Positions 1 through 8,842 of a stretch of DNA of 64,000 bases are shown one piece after another. The stretch lies in NCBI RefSeq assembly GCF_000024465.1, contig NC_014010.1, positions 2,455,001 through 2,519,000 on the forward strand. The letters run 5' to 3'. The translations under genes and the position numbers were made by a program. Source of the stretch: Candidatus Puniceispirillum marinum IMCC1322 (GTDB lineage Bacteria > Pseudomonadota > Alphaproteobacteria > Puniceispirillales > Puniceispirillaceae). The notes below the pieces were generated by a model. The model was not told the DNA's origin. It saw only the letters and a program-made list of their open reading frames with translations, and searched no databases. Numbering within the stretch: position 1 is the stretch's first letter; each line of letters begins with the position of its first letter.

Positions 1-2
1 GA

Positions 3-158
3 ATAGCGCCGCCTTCGCCCGCCGCTGATGACGTGCTGGACGAGGCACTTGGCAGGAATGCGTGGGTTATGTGGCTTAGCCGACCTGACAGAGTTTGCCT
101 GATGGGGCTGTTTCGGCATCTTAACGATAAATTTACCTCTCCTGCGCTAAGATATTAA
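3..158 (+). CDS. C-terminal end of an unidentified protein (partial)
   Basis: An open frame enters from the left edge of the window and closes at TAA 156-158 after about 51 residues. It contains no start that would clearly make it a separate small gene. The visible tail has an acidic stretch (ADDVLDEAL) followed by aromatic and basic residues (WVMWLSRPDRV), which reads like ordinary coding sequence. No family can be assigned from this fragment. It may also be a chance open frame, since the two other forward frames close within the first 30 bases. Confidence 0.35.
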   Translation: MAPPSPAADDVLDEALGRNAWVMWLSRPDRVCLMGLFRHLNDKFTSPALRY

Positions 159-243
159 GCATATACCCTTTGCGGTGTTGCGGGCATTGTACCTTCCGGC
201 GACCGAGATGTTTATTATCAACCAGTGGAAGCGTTGACGCGAT

Positions 244-3159
244 ATGACATTTGACCATTCAGAAAGCCCGGGCGGAGCGACGGCGAATATTCTTGTCTCG
301 GAAATGCCTGCCAATCCGCCTGCGGCGGGTAACGGCAAGCCATGCGGCCGGATCCAGCGCGATGTCACATCCCCGCTGATGTCCATCTGGACCCTTATCC
401 TTGCCGCCTGTGGCGGCGGTGGCGGTGGCGGTGGCGGTGGCGGCAATCCGCAGACCACAGGTAGTGCCGCGTCAACTGCGACAAAGGAAAAGCAGCAAGA
501 GGAAAGGCAAAAGTCTGATTCTGAACCCGGGCCCCTAATCGCCGGCCGGGTTGTCAACGGGCCGGTCAGGGATGCGCGGGTCTATCTCGATATCAATGAT
601 GATGGCCAGCTGGATGATGGCGATCTATATGTCGCGACTACGGACAATGGTGGACGTTTCGCAGAACGGAACATGGCCTTCAAGGGGCATGAAAACAAGG
701 CCCTTCTGGTTGATCTGAAGACCGATGCCAAGACTCAAGCGCACCCCTTTCTTGCCAGCAGGTCGCCCGACCTTCCCTATATCCTGCCTGACATATTGCG
801 CGCGCCTCCGGGATCGGATGTTGTGACGCCATTGACCGAACTGCTTGTTCAGCTTCATGGCCCGCGTCCCACCCCGGACCAGATCAAGGCCTTTTCTGTG
901 CGGTTTGGCCTTAATGACCGGCTGATTACCGAGACCGACCCGTTCGCGCCGTCCCTGATGGCGGGAGAACCCGCGCTGGCGGCAGGCCTACAGGCCGCTG
1001 CAAGGCGGGTTACCGAGATGATCCATACGAACAACCGGGACAATGCGGATGACCGCCCTGATAGCCGCGCCGGTGACCGCAAGACCCCCGACCAGATGCT
1101 GCGGGAGGCCGAACAGGTCGCGCGCGATCCTCCCAGGCCGACGATCACCGTGACCGTTGAACAGAGCACCAGCCAAATCCATGAGAATTTCCCAACAACG
1201 AAGTCGGTCTTTACCGCTCCGCAGGGGTACGAGTTGGTGGAAGGGTTTGAGGACAATCATCTGTTCCAGCTCGGCAACGATGGCCGCCTGTTCTTTACCA
1301 CCATGCCGGATTTTGAGGCCCCGGGCGACCTAGACCGGGACAATATCTACCGGATACGCCTCAGCAGGCGCGAGGAAGATGAGGATCTCAGCTTCATCAA
1401 CCTGTCGGTTACCGTTGGCGATCTGATCCACGAACTCTACACGCCGCACCCCATTGGCGAGGCGCACAATGATGTGGAGTTTGTTGCAGAGAACGCGAAG
1501 CCGACCTTGAGCTTCACCCGTGATGATGTGTTCGGACAAGGCCGGCCTGTGCCGGGGGCGTTGACGCAATATCTTCTGTCCGGTGTCGCCTGGCGTATGC
1601 CGGAACAGGGGCCGCTTGTTCTGACCTGGTCGCTTGTCACGGACAGCAACAAGCGGCAGACGGACGCCAATGATGTTGCTAGGTCGCCGGACGCCAACGG
1701 TAATTGGGGCTATCTTTCGGGGTACTTCATCAGGACGCAGGAACAGATTGATCAGGCGCGCCGTTACATCAAGGCCGTGCTTGCAGAGTTCGAGCGCGCC
1801 GCGAATGTTCGCTTCGTCGAGGTCGAGCATAGCCAGAACAACAGGGGCGATGTGCCCATCATCTATCTGTTTCTGCCAACGGATTACGTTCATATCCCGG
1901 GAACGCCCGGCGCATGGGCCGGCTATCCCGGCGCGTCAGCGCGTTTTGTGCAACATTTCGACCCCTCGAAACCCTACACGCATTACCGCGGTGAGCCTGT
2001 TCATGAAATCGGCCATATGATGGGGTTGCGGCATCCCTTTGACTCCAATGGCCAAAGACAGACAAGCTGGCCAGCCAGACCGGAATTGGAATCGGATTTC
2101 AGCACCATCATGAGCTATAGCCCGAAGACCAACTGGGTTGGCCTGACCCCGGCGGATATCGCGGTTCTGCAATTCCTCTATGGGGCACCGCAAGGAGAGC
2201 GGCCGGGCTCACAGCGTCCGGGCATTGAATCTTTCCTTGGTCACAGGGCGAATGGTGAACGTCCGGCGGTGGAGCAGGTCTTTCAACAGGATGAGCCTCT
2301 GCCCGCACCGCCGCAATTTCGTGCTGGCGCTGAGGTGATGATCGATCCCGATCAGAATTACAGCTTCAGGGCCGATGTCGAACCCGAAAACCTCGAAGTC
2401 CATTATTTTATCGTGCGGACACGCAACACAGCTCAAAAATTCAAGGTTTATGGCTTTGCAGAAGATGTTCTGCCCTTGCCTTTCCTTGTCGACAGGCAGA
2501 CGGGGGATGCTAAGTTCTACTGGTCGAGTCTTCTGGCGGACAGATTGCTCCATAAACAGCAGCTTGTCGCCGTGGCCATGGATCCGGACAGGCCCGATCT
2601 GTGGTCGCAGAGCATCAAGACGGTCTTTGCCCAATGGCCAAACATTGAAAAAATGTCGACCTATGACTTCGCCCTTCGCATTATTCTTGGCGATGTCAAA
2701 GCGGCTGACGATCCGGCCGAGAGCGCCAGGAAACATGCCGCGGCCCGTGAGATCATCGACCGGCTGTTGAAGACGGAGGACATCGATGATGACACGCCGG
2801 CCGGTGAGAAAATCGCCGACCTGTCGGCCTGGCCGCATGCGAAACTGATCTGGAAGGGCACCGACAGCAAGTTCCTGAAGGGTGTCGATCCCAGTGTCGA
2901 TGCGGAAATTTTCCCGGTCCTGAGTGATGCGCAATTCTTCGAGATCCGTGACGGGGGGCTCTATGTTCGCAACACGCCCTTGGACCATCAGACACCACGG
3001 GACCGGAACAGCGACAACAAATACGACCTGTTCATCGAATATGGCGCGGCCGGGGCCGAGAAACACATCGCCTTTCGCATCACCGTGACCGACGAGGCTT
3101 TTGAGGAAGAGGAATCGAGCGTCATGTCGCAGATGGTGGTGTCGATGGATGTGATGTGA
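244..3159 (+). CDS. Large lipoprotein-like M10-type metzincin metalloprotease
   Basis: Probable secreted or surface zinc protease. The zinc site HEIGHMMGLRHP is at residues 587-598 (ligands H587, H591, H597, catalytic E588), and a Met-turn IMSY lies around M623. This HExxHxxGxxHP plus Met-turn pairing defines metzincins of the serralysin type. No glycine-rich RTX repeats are visible, so it is not a classical type I secreted serralysin. LILAAC (C56) followed by 11 glycines resembles a lipobox with the poly-Gly tether of surface lipoproteins. An acidic EF-hand-like stretch (DINDDGQLDDGD) is near residue 118 and a cadherin-like region at about 320-405. The start is uncertain: ATG 244, 304 and 379 are all possible, and none gives a textbook signal peptide. 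Length is 971 residues. The next gene is convergent. Confidence 0.75.
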   Translation: MTFDHSESPGGATANILVSEMPANPPAAGNGKPCGRIQRDVTSPLMSIWTLILAACGGGGGGGGGGGNPQTTGSAASTATKEKQQEERQKSDSEPGPLIAGRVVNGPVRDARVYLDINDDGQLDDGDLYVATTDNGGRFAERNMAFKGHENKALLVDLKTDAKTQAHPFLASRSPDLPYILPDILRAPPGSDVVTPLTELLVQLHGPRPTPDQIKAFSVRFGLNDRLITETDPFAPSLMAGEPALAAGLQAAARRVTEMIHTNNRDNADDRPDSRAGDRKTPDQMLREAEQVARDPPRPTITVTVEQSTSQIHENFPTTKSVFTAPQGYELVEGFEDNHLFQLGNDGRLFFTTMPDFEAPGDLDRDNIYRIRLSRREEDEDLSFINLSVTVGDLIHELYTPHPIGEAHNDVEFVAENAKPTLSFTRDDVFGQGRPVPGALTQYLLSGVAWRMPEQGPLVLTWSLVTDSNKRQTDANDVARSPDANGNWGYLSGYFIRTQEQIDQARRYIKAVLAEFERAANVRFVEVEHSQNNRGDVPIIYLFLPTDYVHIPGTPGAWAGYPGASARFVQHFDPSKPYTHYRGEPVHEIGHMMGLRHPFDSNGQRQTSWPARPELESDFSTIMSYSPKTNWVGLTPADIAVLQFLYGAPQGERPGSQRPGIESFLGHRANGERPAVEQVFQQDEPLPAPPQFRAGAEVMIDPDQNYSFRADVEPENLEVHYFIVRTRNTAQKFKVYGFAEDVLPLPFLVDRQTGDAKFYWSSLLADRLLHKQQLVAVAMDPDRPDLWSQSIKTVFAQWPNIEKMSTYDFALRIILGDVKAADDPAESARKHAAAREIIDRLLKTEDIDDDTPAGEKIADLSAWPHAKLIWKGTDSKFLKGVDPSVDAEIFPVLSDAQFFEIRDGGLYVRNTPLDHQTPRDRNSDNKYDLFIEYGAAGAEKHIAFRITVTDEAFEEEESSVMSQMVVSMDVM

Positions 3160-3297
3160 CAGGGTCGTCCTGTGGTCAAAGGCTGGCCAGCATCTCATAC
3201 ATGGTAATCCCCTTGCTAAATTTAAGGTAGTTGAAAGCAAGGGAAGTGTGAGTAAAATTAAAGGGGTTAGTTCAACTTATTTTCAGTTTTTTGTCGA

Positions 3298-4332
3298 TCA
3301 GCCCATCGCCGCCAGCTGTGCTTCATAGGCGAATAGTGCCGCCGCGCCGCCTGTATGCAGGAACACGACATCCTTTGCATCGTCAAAAAAGCCCTGTTTG
3401 ACCATATTGATCAGACCGTCAAGACCCTTGCCCGAATAGACCGGATCAAACAGCAGGCCTTCCTGACGCGCGAAAAGCTCGATCGCGGCAAGGGTGCCCT
3501 CGGTTGGCAAGCCATAGCCAGCCCCGACATAGCCATCATCGACAATGATTTTTTCAACCGGCAAAGGCGTATCGGTCAGGGTCGCGGCGGTTTTGACCGC
3601 CAGCCCATGCACATTTTTCACCTGAATATCATGTGCCTGGCGTACGCTGACGCCCATAACCGGCACATCAGAACCCGCCGCATGCAAGCCGGCAACCAGA
3701 CCGGCCTGCGTCCCCGCACTGCCAGTGGCCATGACAATCCAGCCCAGATCAAGCCCCTGATCGGCAGATTGTTGAAGAATTTCACCAGCACAAGCGACAT
3801 AGCCCAGCGCGCCTATTTCATTCGAACCACCACCCGGAATGAAATAGGCCTTGCGCCCCGAAGCGTTCAGCTTTTCGGTCACGGCGATGGCTTCGGCATT
3901 CATATCAAGGCCGCTTGGACGATATTCGATGCTGGCACCAAATAGATGATCAAACAGCACATTGCCTGTCTGTTCGTATGAATCCGCACGATCCGGCACC
4001 CTACGTTCAAGCAGGGCATGACAACCGAGGCCGAATTTACAGGCCGCGGCGGCCGTCTGGCGGACGTGATTTGACTGGACGGCACCTTGCGTGACAACCA
4101 TATCGGCGCCAGCCTCGATAGCGGCGGCGATCAGAAATTCGAGCTTGCGCGTCTTGTTGCCGCCTGTTGCCAGACCCGTGCAATCATCGCGCTTGACCCA
4201 CAGTTTTGGCCCGCCCAGGGCTGTGGTTATGCGCGGCATAAATTCCAGCGCGGTTGGCTGGTGACATAGGCTGACGCGGGGGAAAGGAGCTAGTAAATCG
4301 GAAGTCGCATGCGACATTGATGTTTCAGACAC
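3298..4332 (-). CDS. PLP-dependent D-cysteine desulfhydrase / L-cysteate sulfo-lyase family
   Basis: Fold-type II PLP enzyme of the ACC deaminase/D-cysteine desulfhydrase family. The segment KRDDCTGLATGGNKTRKLE contains the PLP-binding lysine (K60), and TQGAVQSNHVRQTAAAA is the conserved cofactor/substrate loop. A glycine-rich stretch, GGGSNEIGALGY, lies mid-protein. Family members release ammonia, pyruvate and either sulfide (D-cysteine) or sulfite (L-cysteate, CuyA). Marine alphaproteobacteria use CuyA to degrade cysteate and sulfolactate, so that substrate is plausible, but sequence reading alone cannot separate the two. Length, 344 residues, is slightly above family norm because of an N-terminal extension. 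The first start is GTG, and an ATG six codons in (4317) is an alternative. It stands alone with no sulfite exporter beside it. Confidence 0.8.
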   Translation of the reverse strand: MSETSMSHATSDLLAPFPRVSLCHQPTALEFMPRITTALGGPKLWVKRDDCTGLATGGNKTRKLEFLIAAAIEAGADMVVTQGAVQSNHVRQTAAAACKFGLGCHALLERRVPDRADSYEQTGNVLFDHLFGASIEYRPSGLDMNAEAIAVTEKLNASGRKAYFIPGGGSNEIGALGYVACAGEILQQSADQGLDLGWIVMATGSAGTQAGLVAGLHAAGSDVPVMGVSVRQAHDIQVKNVHGLAVKTAATLTDTPLPVEKIIVDDGYVGAGYGLPTEGTLAAIELFARQEGLLFDPVYSGKGLDGLINMVKQGFFDDAKDVVFLHTGGAAALFAYEAQLAAMG

Positions 4333-4624
4333 GGTAAATTCTCTTTTAGGTTATGACTACAAATGATGTGTCGTTTGATTACGGCGGTGGTAAACGCCAG
4401 CCCCGAACAGCGACGAGAAACCTGACTATGCCTTATTTGCGTATATGAGGGCAATGGGCTTTAGATGATGTAACAGATAATCAGGTGCTGAATTGTTGGC
4501 TCATCAGGCTATAGGTTTAAATTATTAATCTCATTATTATTCCTAAATTACGACAAGCTGTTGACGCTAGGGGATGATGATGAGACAGGGTTTTAATTGG
4601 GTGATTGCCCAGACGCAGTGCTTT

Positions 4625-5338
4625 ATGACAGACACAATACGCCGTACATTTTTTACGGCTGGTTTGATGCTCAACCTTATAGGATTTGGCACAGCATTAT
4701 CAGCAAGCAACGCTTATGCGGCAACGGTATTTCTAGTTTGTGATGGTAACTTCAAAACCATTACCGGAATTTCAGATACCCGTACGCGCTCTGAAGGAAC
4801 GCGCGCCAGTCTTGGGTCTAGCTATTATGATGGTACTAATACAATGGGGCAGGAGGCCTTTACGATTGCTGCCGCGCTCGATAAGACCATCCCCGTCGAA
4901 GATGAGTTTAAGGGCGCTTTCTATTTATCAATAGATGGAAGTAATGGCGTTTTTAGCCGGGTGAAATTACAACCTTTCGAACGTGATGTGCGATTGCCTT
5001 CGCTAGATTTGCAACCCGAAGAAAGCATGGAGAATGGCATCATGCGGTCCGTCAATATCGTTGCAAGTGAAGATGAATTGCTGTTGAGTGCGCGAAGCGA
5101 GTCTGGTGGTCTGGTTGAAGCGCTGGTTGAAGGTCGTCCGATGACGCCAACCCGCGAAATTGTCAAAGACATGTCTTTGAGTCTGAACCGTTTTAATGGC
5201 CGCTTGGAGATCGAATGGAAAGATCACGAAGTGCGTGATTATAAGCCAGTTGGTGCCATCCGTAGCACGAAAAAACGCTATAGCGATGTCAAGCGGTTCG
5301 ATGCGATGTGTAAAACCATGCAAGAGCGGCTGTTTTAA
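4625..5338 (+). CDS. Exported protein of unknown function
   Basis: I do not recognise the family. The frame is open from ATG 4574, but ATG 4625 gives a good signal peptide: n-region MTDTIRR, a hydrophobic core, and a likely cleavage after NAYA before ATVFLV. The mature protein is about 205 residues, soluble-looking, with two cysteines (one close to the mature N-terminus, one near the C-terminus) that could form a disulfide. Periplasmic or secreted location is therefore likely. It is preceded by an AT-rich gap of 240 bases and followed by a convergent reductase gene, so it is probably transcribed alone. Confidence 0.6.
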   Translation: MTDTIRRTFFTAGLMLNLIGFGTALSASNAYAATVFLVCDGNFKTITGISDTRTRSEGTRASLGSSYYDGTNTMGQEAFTIAAALDKTIPVEDEFKGAFYLSIDGSNGVFSRVKLQPFERDVRLPSLDLQPEESMENGIMRSVNIVASEDELLLSARSESGGLVEALVEGRPMTPTREIVKDMSLSLNRFNGRLEIEWKDHEVRDYKPVGAIRSTKKRYSDVKRFDAMCKTMQERLF

Positions 5339-5370
5339 AACCTATATGACGGTAGCTGTATCGCTGATCC

Positions 5371-5946
5371 TCATATGGTCTGGCATGCGGATATGAGGCG
5401 GCGTGCCAGCGCGTCAAGGCTTGACTGCGCTTTTTCACTCTGCAGCCTACCTGACTTGTCAAAGGCCGTGGCCGCATGTGGCAAGGTAACAAAGCCAGGC
5501 ACGGCAACCGCGCCAAGTTCAGCCATATAGTCGCGTAGGCGCGGAATTACGCGCACACCGCCCAGACCACCAGGGCTGGTGGCCATCAAGCCCACGGGCA
5601 AGCCGTGAAATAGGGCGTTTGCGGCGGTATCCTGATAGGGGCGCGATACCCAGCTGAACATATTGACAAGTAATGGCGGCACAAAGCCGTTATATTCGGG
5701 AGTCGCCACCATCATACCGTCATGACTATGCAGAAGTGCGCGAAAGCGGATAACGGCGTCAGGCAAGCCGTTATTGGCTTCATTGTCCTGATGATAAAGC
5801 GGGGCTTCGTAATCGGCCAAATCGATAAAGCTGGCTTTACCGCCATGTAGATCAACCGTGCTGGCCGCAACCTGTGCCAGCTGTTTGGTGAAGCTTCCTT
5901 GTCGGGTTGAGCCAGAAAAAACTAGAATTGAGGGCGTATTTCGCAT
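5371..5946 (-). CDS. NADPH-dependent FMN reductase family protein
   Basis: Flavodoxin-fold oxidoreductase of the FMN_red family, which includes SsuE-like, ArsH-like and chromate/quinone reductases. The N-terminal ILVFSGSTRQGSFTKQLA is the phosphate-binding loop for FMN, and ATPEYNGFVPPLLVN is the conserved PEYN motif at the flavin isoalloxazine. Likely cytosolic, reducing quinones or free flavin with NAD(P)H. ATG 5946 is preferred because a GGAAAG ribosome site precedes it; an in-frame TTG at 5964 would add six residues. At 191 residues it matches the family. The true substrate cannot be read from sequence. Confidence 0.85.
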   Translation of the reverse strand: MRNTPSILVFSGSTRQGSFTKQLAQVAASTVDLHGGKASFIDLADYEAPLYHQDNEANNGLPDAVIRFRALLHSHDGMMVATPEYNGFVPPLLVNMFSWVSRPYQDTAANALFHGLPVGLMATSPGGLGGVRVIPRLRDYMAELGAVAVPGFVTLPHAATAFDKSGRLQSEKAQSSLDALARRLISACQTI

Positions 5947-6060
5947 GTCAGCTTTCCGTTTCAAATGACAGCATAGATATTAAAGTCTAGCAGACAGAGG
6001 TTAATCAGGTGTTAATGCTAGCCACTTGTTTTGTCAGATGCAGGGGGTATAATCGCCAGT

Positions 6061-6720
6061 ATGATTTCTGATTTTACACAAGCACTTGCTTTATTTGCTG
6101 TGACCGAATTTTTCCTGTCACTGGCACCAGGGCCAGCAGTTTTTCTGGTGATTTCAAAATCGCTTGGTGGTCGGTTTGGTGCTGGTATGGCAGTAACGGC
6201 AGGTATCATGTCGGTCAATGCCGTGTTCTTTTTATTATCGGCATTGGGTGTTGGTGCAGCGATTGTGGCGGCGCCCTGGCTGTTTATGATCATCAAGGTT
6301 ACTGGTGCAGCCTATCTTGCCTATCTTGGCGGGCGCGGGCTTTATGACGTCTGGCGGGTAAACCGGCAGCCGCAGAATGGTGATGCTGTTGTGATTGCGC
6401 CGATTGCAGCCGCGTCATTCGGACGTGATTTTATGGCGGCGGTTCTGGTGCAGGCATCAAGCCCCAAAAACATCATCATTTTTCTAGCCATCATTCCGCA
6501 ATTTGTCGATCCGGCGGGGCCGATATTTTTGCAATTTGCCGCTTTATGCGTGGTATCGTTGTTAGTTGAACTACCAATATTGGCTGGGTATGCCGCGCTG
6601 GCGGTCTATCTGGTGGGACGCGTCAAGCAAGCGCGAATTCGCAATGGGCTGGAATGTCTGGCAGGTGTGACCTTGGTAGTTCTGGGTGCCAGCTTGCTGT
6701 TTACCGGTTTGCCAACGTGA
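6061..6720 (+). CDS. LysE/RhtB family amino-acid exporter
   Basis: Inner-membrane efflux protein of the LysE/RhtB family. It starts MISDFTQALALFAVTEFF and carries the diagnostic SLAPGPAVFLVISKSLGGR near the first membrane segment. About six hydrophobic segments are visible across 219 residues, the usual size. The family exports homoserine, threonine, lysine or related amines, and the substrate here is unknown. The frame is open from a TTG at 6031, but ATG 6061 matches the family start. It is divergent from the upstream FMN reductase and convergent with the hydantoinase gene. Confidence 0.88.
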   Translation: MISDFTQALALFAVTEFFLSLAPGPAVFLVISKSLGGRFGAGMAVTAGIMSVNAVFFLLSALGVGAAIVAAPWLFMIIKVTGAAYLAYLGGRGLYDVWRVNRQPQNGDAVVIAPIAAASFGRDFMAAVLVQASSPKNIIIFLAIIPQFVDPAGPIFLQFAALCVVSLLVELPILAGYAALAVYLVGRVKQARIRNGLECLAGVTLVVLGASLLFTGLPT

Positions 6721-6728
6721 TGGAACGT

Positions 6729-8777
6729 TTAGGCAGCGCGGCCTTCGGCGGTGGCGTAAATCAGCGCTTCTATAAATAGATCCCTATCCGCACTAAGTGG
6801 AACCAGTTTTACATCTTCGCTAAGCGTTACATCGATTTGGGTGCCCCCCGCATTAAGGGCACGGTCGGATGCCAGCCGGTGTGCAGCATCGCGTGCCCGG
6901 ATCAGCGCATCTTCCATAATGCCTAGATCAACGGGCCCGTCAGGAAGATGCACGCGGAATTTACCTTCGGTTGGCTGCGTTACCGAAATCATTACACGCT
7001 GGCGTACCGATCCAGCCGCCGCCCCAACCGCGCCAGCCACATCAGCATGTTTGGGGACAGTCAGATCAAGATTCATCAAGCGGGCAATATGTGGATAATG
7101 TGTGGCGGCAGATGCGCCCAGCGCAATCAGGCTGGTATCAAGTTGCATGGAAACCGAAACCAGCTTTTTGGGCTTGTTGTCAGCCAGAAAACTGGATTGA
7201 GTATTGTCGCTATTCTGCGCGGTAGGTTGCGCTGTGAACATATCAGCCAGCAAGCTGTTGCTTGAGGCGATATTTTCACCAGCACCATCATGGGCAAAAG
7301 CGGCGTCGGTAAGTGCCAAGGCAGATTTACGATGCAATTCGGCCAGTGTCATGCGCGCAATATGTATTTCGTTTTCGGCAATTGGATCGCCAAAGCCGTT
7401 CTTCTGACGTGCCATGAGTGCCGCACCCAGAGATGCAGCTTCGGCGTCAAAATCGGTAAAGTCACCCGTGACATGGGTGGCATCGGTCGGAGTAAAGGAT
7501 GCTAGTGCTAACAAGCCCCGACTGATAAGTCGGTCAACCGCGCCAAGGGCAAGTTGCGTTGCCGCTAGATCAGCAATCGCCGATGGGCCGGTTTCAAGCG
7601 CCTTTTGCGCCAGGCGTGCTTCGGATCGGGTCAACCATGATGGGATTCCATCGGGCATGACCGGAATTACAAAACGGCCATCGGTCGCCATTGGCACTAT
7701 CAGGTCAAGCTGGGCCTTTAGGATGGTTTTTACCTCTGGCCAGCTTTGTGCCAGAATAGACAAGGGAATAGCGCGGCGTGGACCAAGCGTAATGCCGGTT
7801 GATCGGCCTCGTGAGATAGGTTGCACCTCGCTATCGCCGCCAAGACCACAGGTGCGAATTTCTGCTGCTTCAACCATGGTCTGCCAGCCGCCAACGAAGG
7901 CACCATCAGGTTTCAGGCGGGGGGCGCCATTCTGCAAAAAGGCAACATCGGTTGTGGTGCCGCCAATATCAGCGATCAAGGCTGTTTTGGTGCCCGCCAG
8001 AAAGGCGGCTCCTGACAGGCTGGCGGCGGGACCGGATAATACGGTCTCAACTGGGCGTGTGCGGGCAAAATCAGAATGCAGAAGTGAGCCATCGCCTTTG
8101 ACAACCATAAGCGGACAATCCAGCCCCTGTGATGTCATGATGGTTTCGGTGGCGGCGATCAATTGTTCCAGTAGATTGATCAGGCGGGCGTTCAGAATTG
8201 CAGTCAGAGCCCGACGTGGCCCGCCAAGGGATGACGACAATTCATGGCTACAAGTGACCGGACAGCCTGTCAGGTCGCGGATAAGGCGCCGGGCTTCGGT
8301 TTCATGCCCCGGGTTACGCGTGGCAAAATGGCTGGCCACGGCAAAGGCGGAAACATCTTTGCCAATGCTGGTAATGGCGGTGATCAGGGCATCTTTATCC
8401 AGCGGGGCTTGCTGGCCACCATCGGCTCTATGTCCGCCATTGATGAAATAGACAGGATCCTGACCAAGAGCACGGGCAAGATCAGCGCGCTCAAGCGCGG
8501 CCTCGTCAAAGCCGATCATAATCAGGCAAACACGCCCGCCAACGCCTTCAACAACGGCGTTGGTAGCAAGCGTTGTCGATAATGACACAAGGCCGATATC
8601 ACGCCGGTCACCGTCAAAGGCGTCAAGTGTTTTAGAGATTGCACCACTAAGGCCGATGGAAAGATCTTCACGCGTGGTCAGTGATTTTCCGGTTGCCAGT
8701 ACGGTGCCGGCCTTGGCATCAAGCAAAGCTGCATCGGTGAAGGTGCCGCCGGTATCAAGTCCAATCACAAGCGTCAT
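6729..8777 (-). CDS. Hydantoinase/oxoprolinase A-type protein
   Basis: ATPase of the hydantoinase A/oxoprolinase family, with an actin-like fold. IGLDTGGTFTDAAL at the N-terminus and IADIGGTTTDVAFL near residue 268 are the two phosphate-binding DxGGTxTD motifs. At 682 residues it has HyuA length. The enzyme class hydrolyses five-membered cyclic amides (hydantoins, 5-oxoproline, N-methylhydantoin) or carboxylates ketones with ATP, usually with a HyuB partner. No HyuB lies beside it here, which is unusual. The next gene on the same strand, 64 bases upstream of its start, is a glutamine amidotransferase, and the two may be cotranscribed. Substrate unknown. Confidence 0.88.
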   Translation of the reverse strand: MTLVIGLDTGGTFTDAALLDAKAGTVLATGKSLTTREDLSIGLSGAISKTLDAFDGDRRDIGLVSLSTTLATNAVVEGVGGRVCLIMIGFDEAALERADLARALGQDPVYFINGGHRADGGQQAPLDKDALITAITSIGKDVSAFAVASHFATRNPGHETEARRLIRDLTGCPVTCSHELSSSLGGPRRALTAILNARLINLLEQLIAATETIMTSQGLDCPLMVVKGDGSLLHSDFARTRPVETVLSGPAASLSGAAFLAGTKTALIADIGGTTTDVAFLQNGAPRLKPDGAFVGGWQTMVEAAEIRTCGLGGDSEVQPISRGRSTGITLGPRRAIPLSILAQSWPEVKTILKAQLDLIVPMATDGRFVIPVMPDGIPSWLTRSEARLAQKALETGPSAIADLAATQLALGAVDRLISRGLLALASFTPTDATHVTGDFTDFDAEAASLGAALMARQKNGFGDPIAENEIHIARMTLAELHRKSALALTDAAFAHDGAGENIASSNSLLADMFTAQPTAQNSDNTQSSFLADNKPKKLVSVSMQLDTSLIALGASAATHYPHIARLMNLDLTVPKHADVAGAVGAAAGSVRQRVMISVTQPTEGKFRVHLPDGPVDLGIMEDALIRARDAAHRLASDRALNAGGTQIDVTLSEDVKLVPLSADRDLFIEALIYATAEGRAA

Positions 8778-8797
8778 TATATTATCCTGTCACTATT

Positions 8798-8842
8798 TTG
8801 ATATAACTTGAGTTGATATAACCCTGGTTAATATAACCTAGT
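8798..8842. repeat. Three tandem 15-bp repeats (TTGATATAAC-type)
   Basis: Three head-to-tail 15-bp units occupy 8798-8812, 8813-8827 and 8828-8842. They share the core TTGATATAACNNNGG with small differences (the third begins TTAATATAAC). They fill the gap between the amidotransferase stop codon and the hydantoinase start, on the leader side of the hydantoinase gene. They may be regulator half-sites spaced by about 1.5 helical turns, or simple slippage repeats. Confidence 0.7.

Noticed and set aside
2209-3240. Long minus-strand frame opposite the metzincin gene (343 codons)
   Set aside because: No recognisable domain, while the plus strand encodes a coherent C-terminal region of the protease; typical high-GC shadow.
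3160-3297. Terminator between the metzincin and the PLP lyase
   Set aside because: CCCTTGC and GCAAGGG can pair, but the loop is over 20 bases and no T-run follows, so it is not convincing.
7414-8451. Long plus-strand frame opposite the hydantoinase gene (345 codons)
   Set aside because: Arg/Ser/Pro-rich composition with no domain; the minus strand holds both conserved DxGGT motifs.
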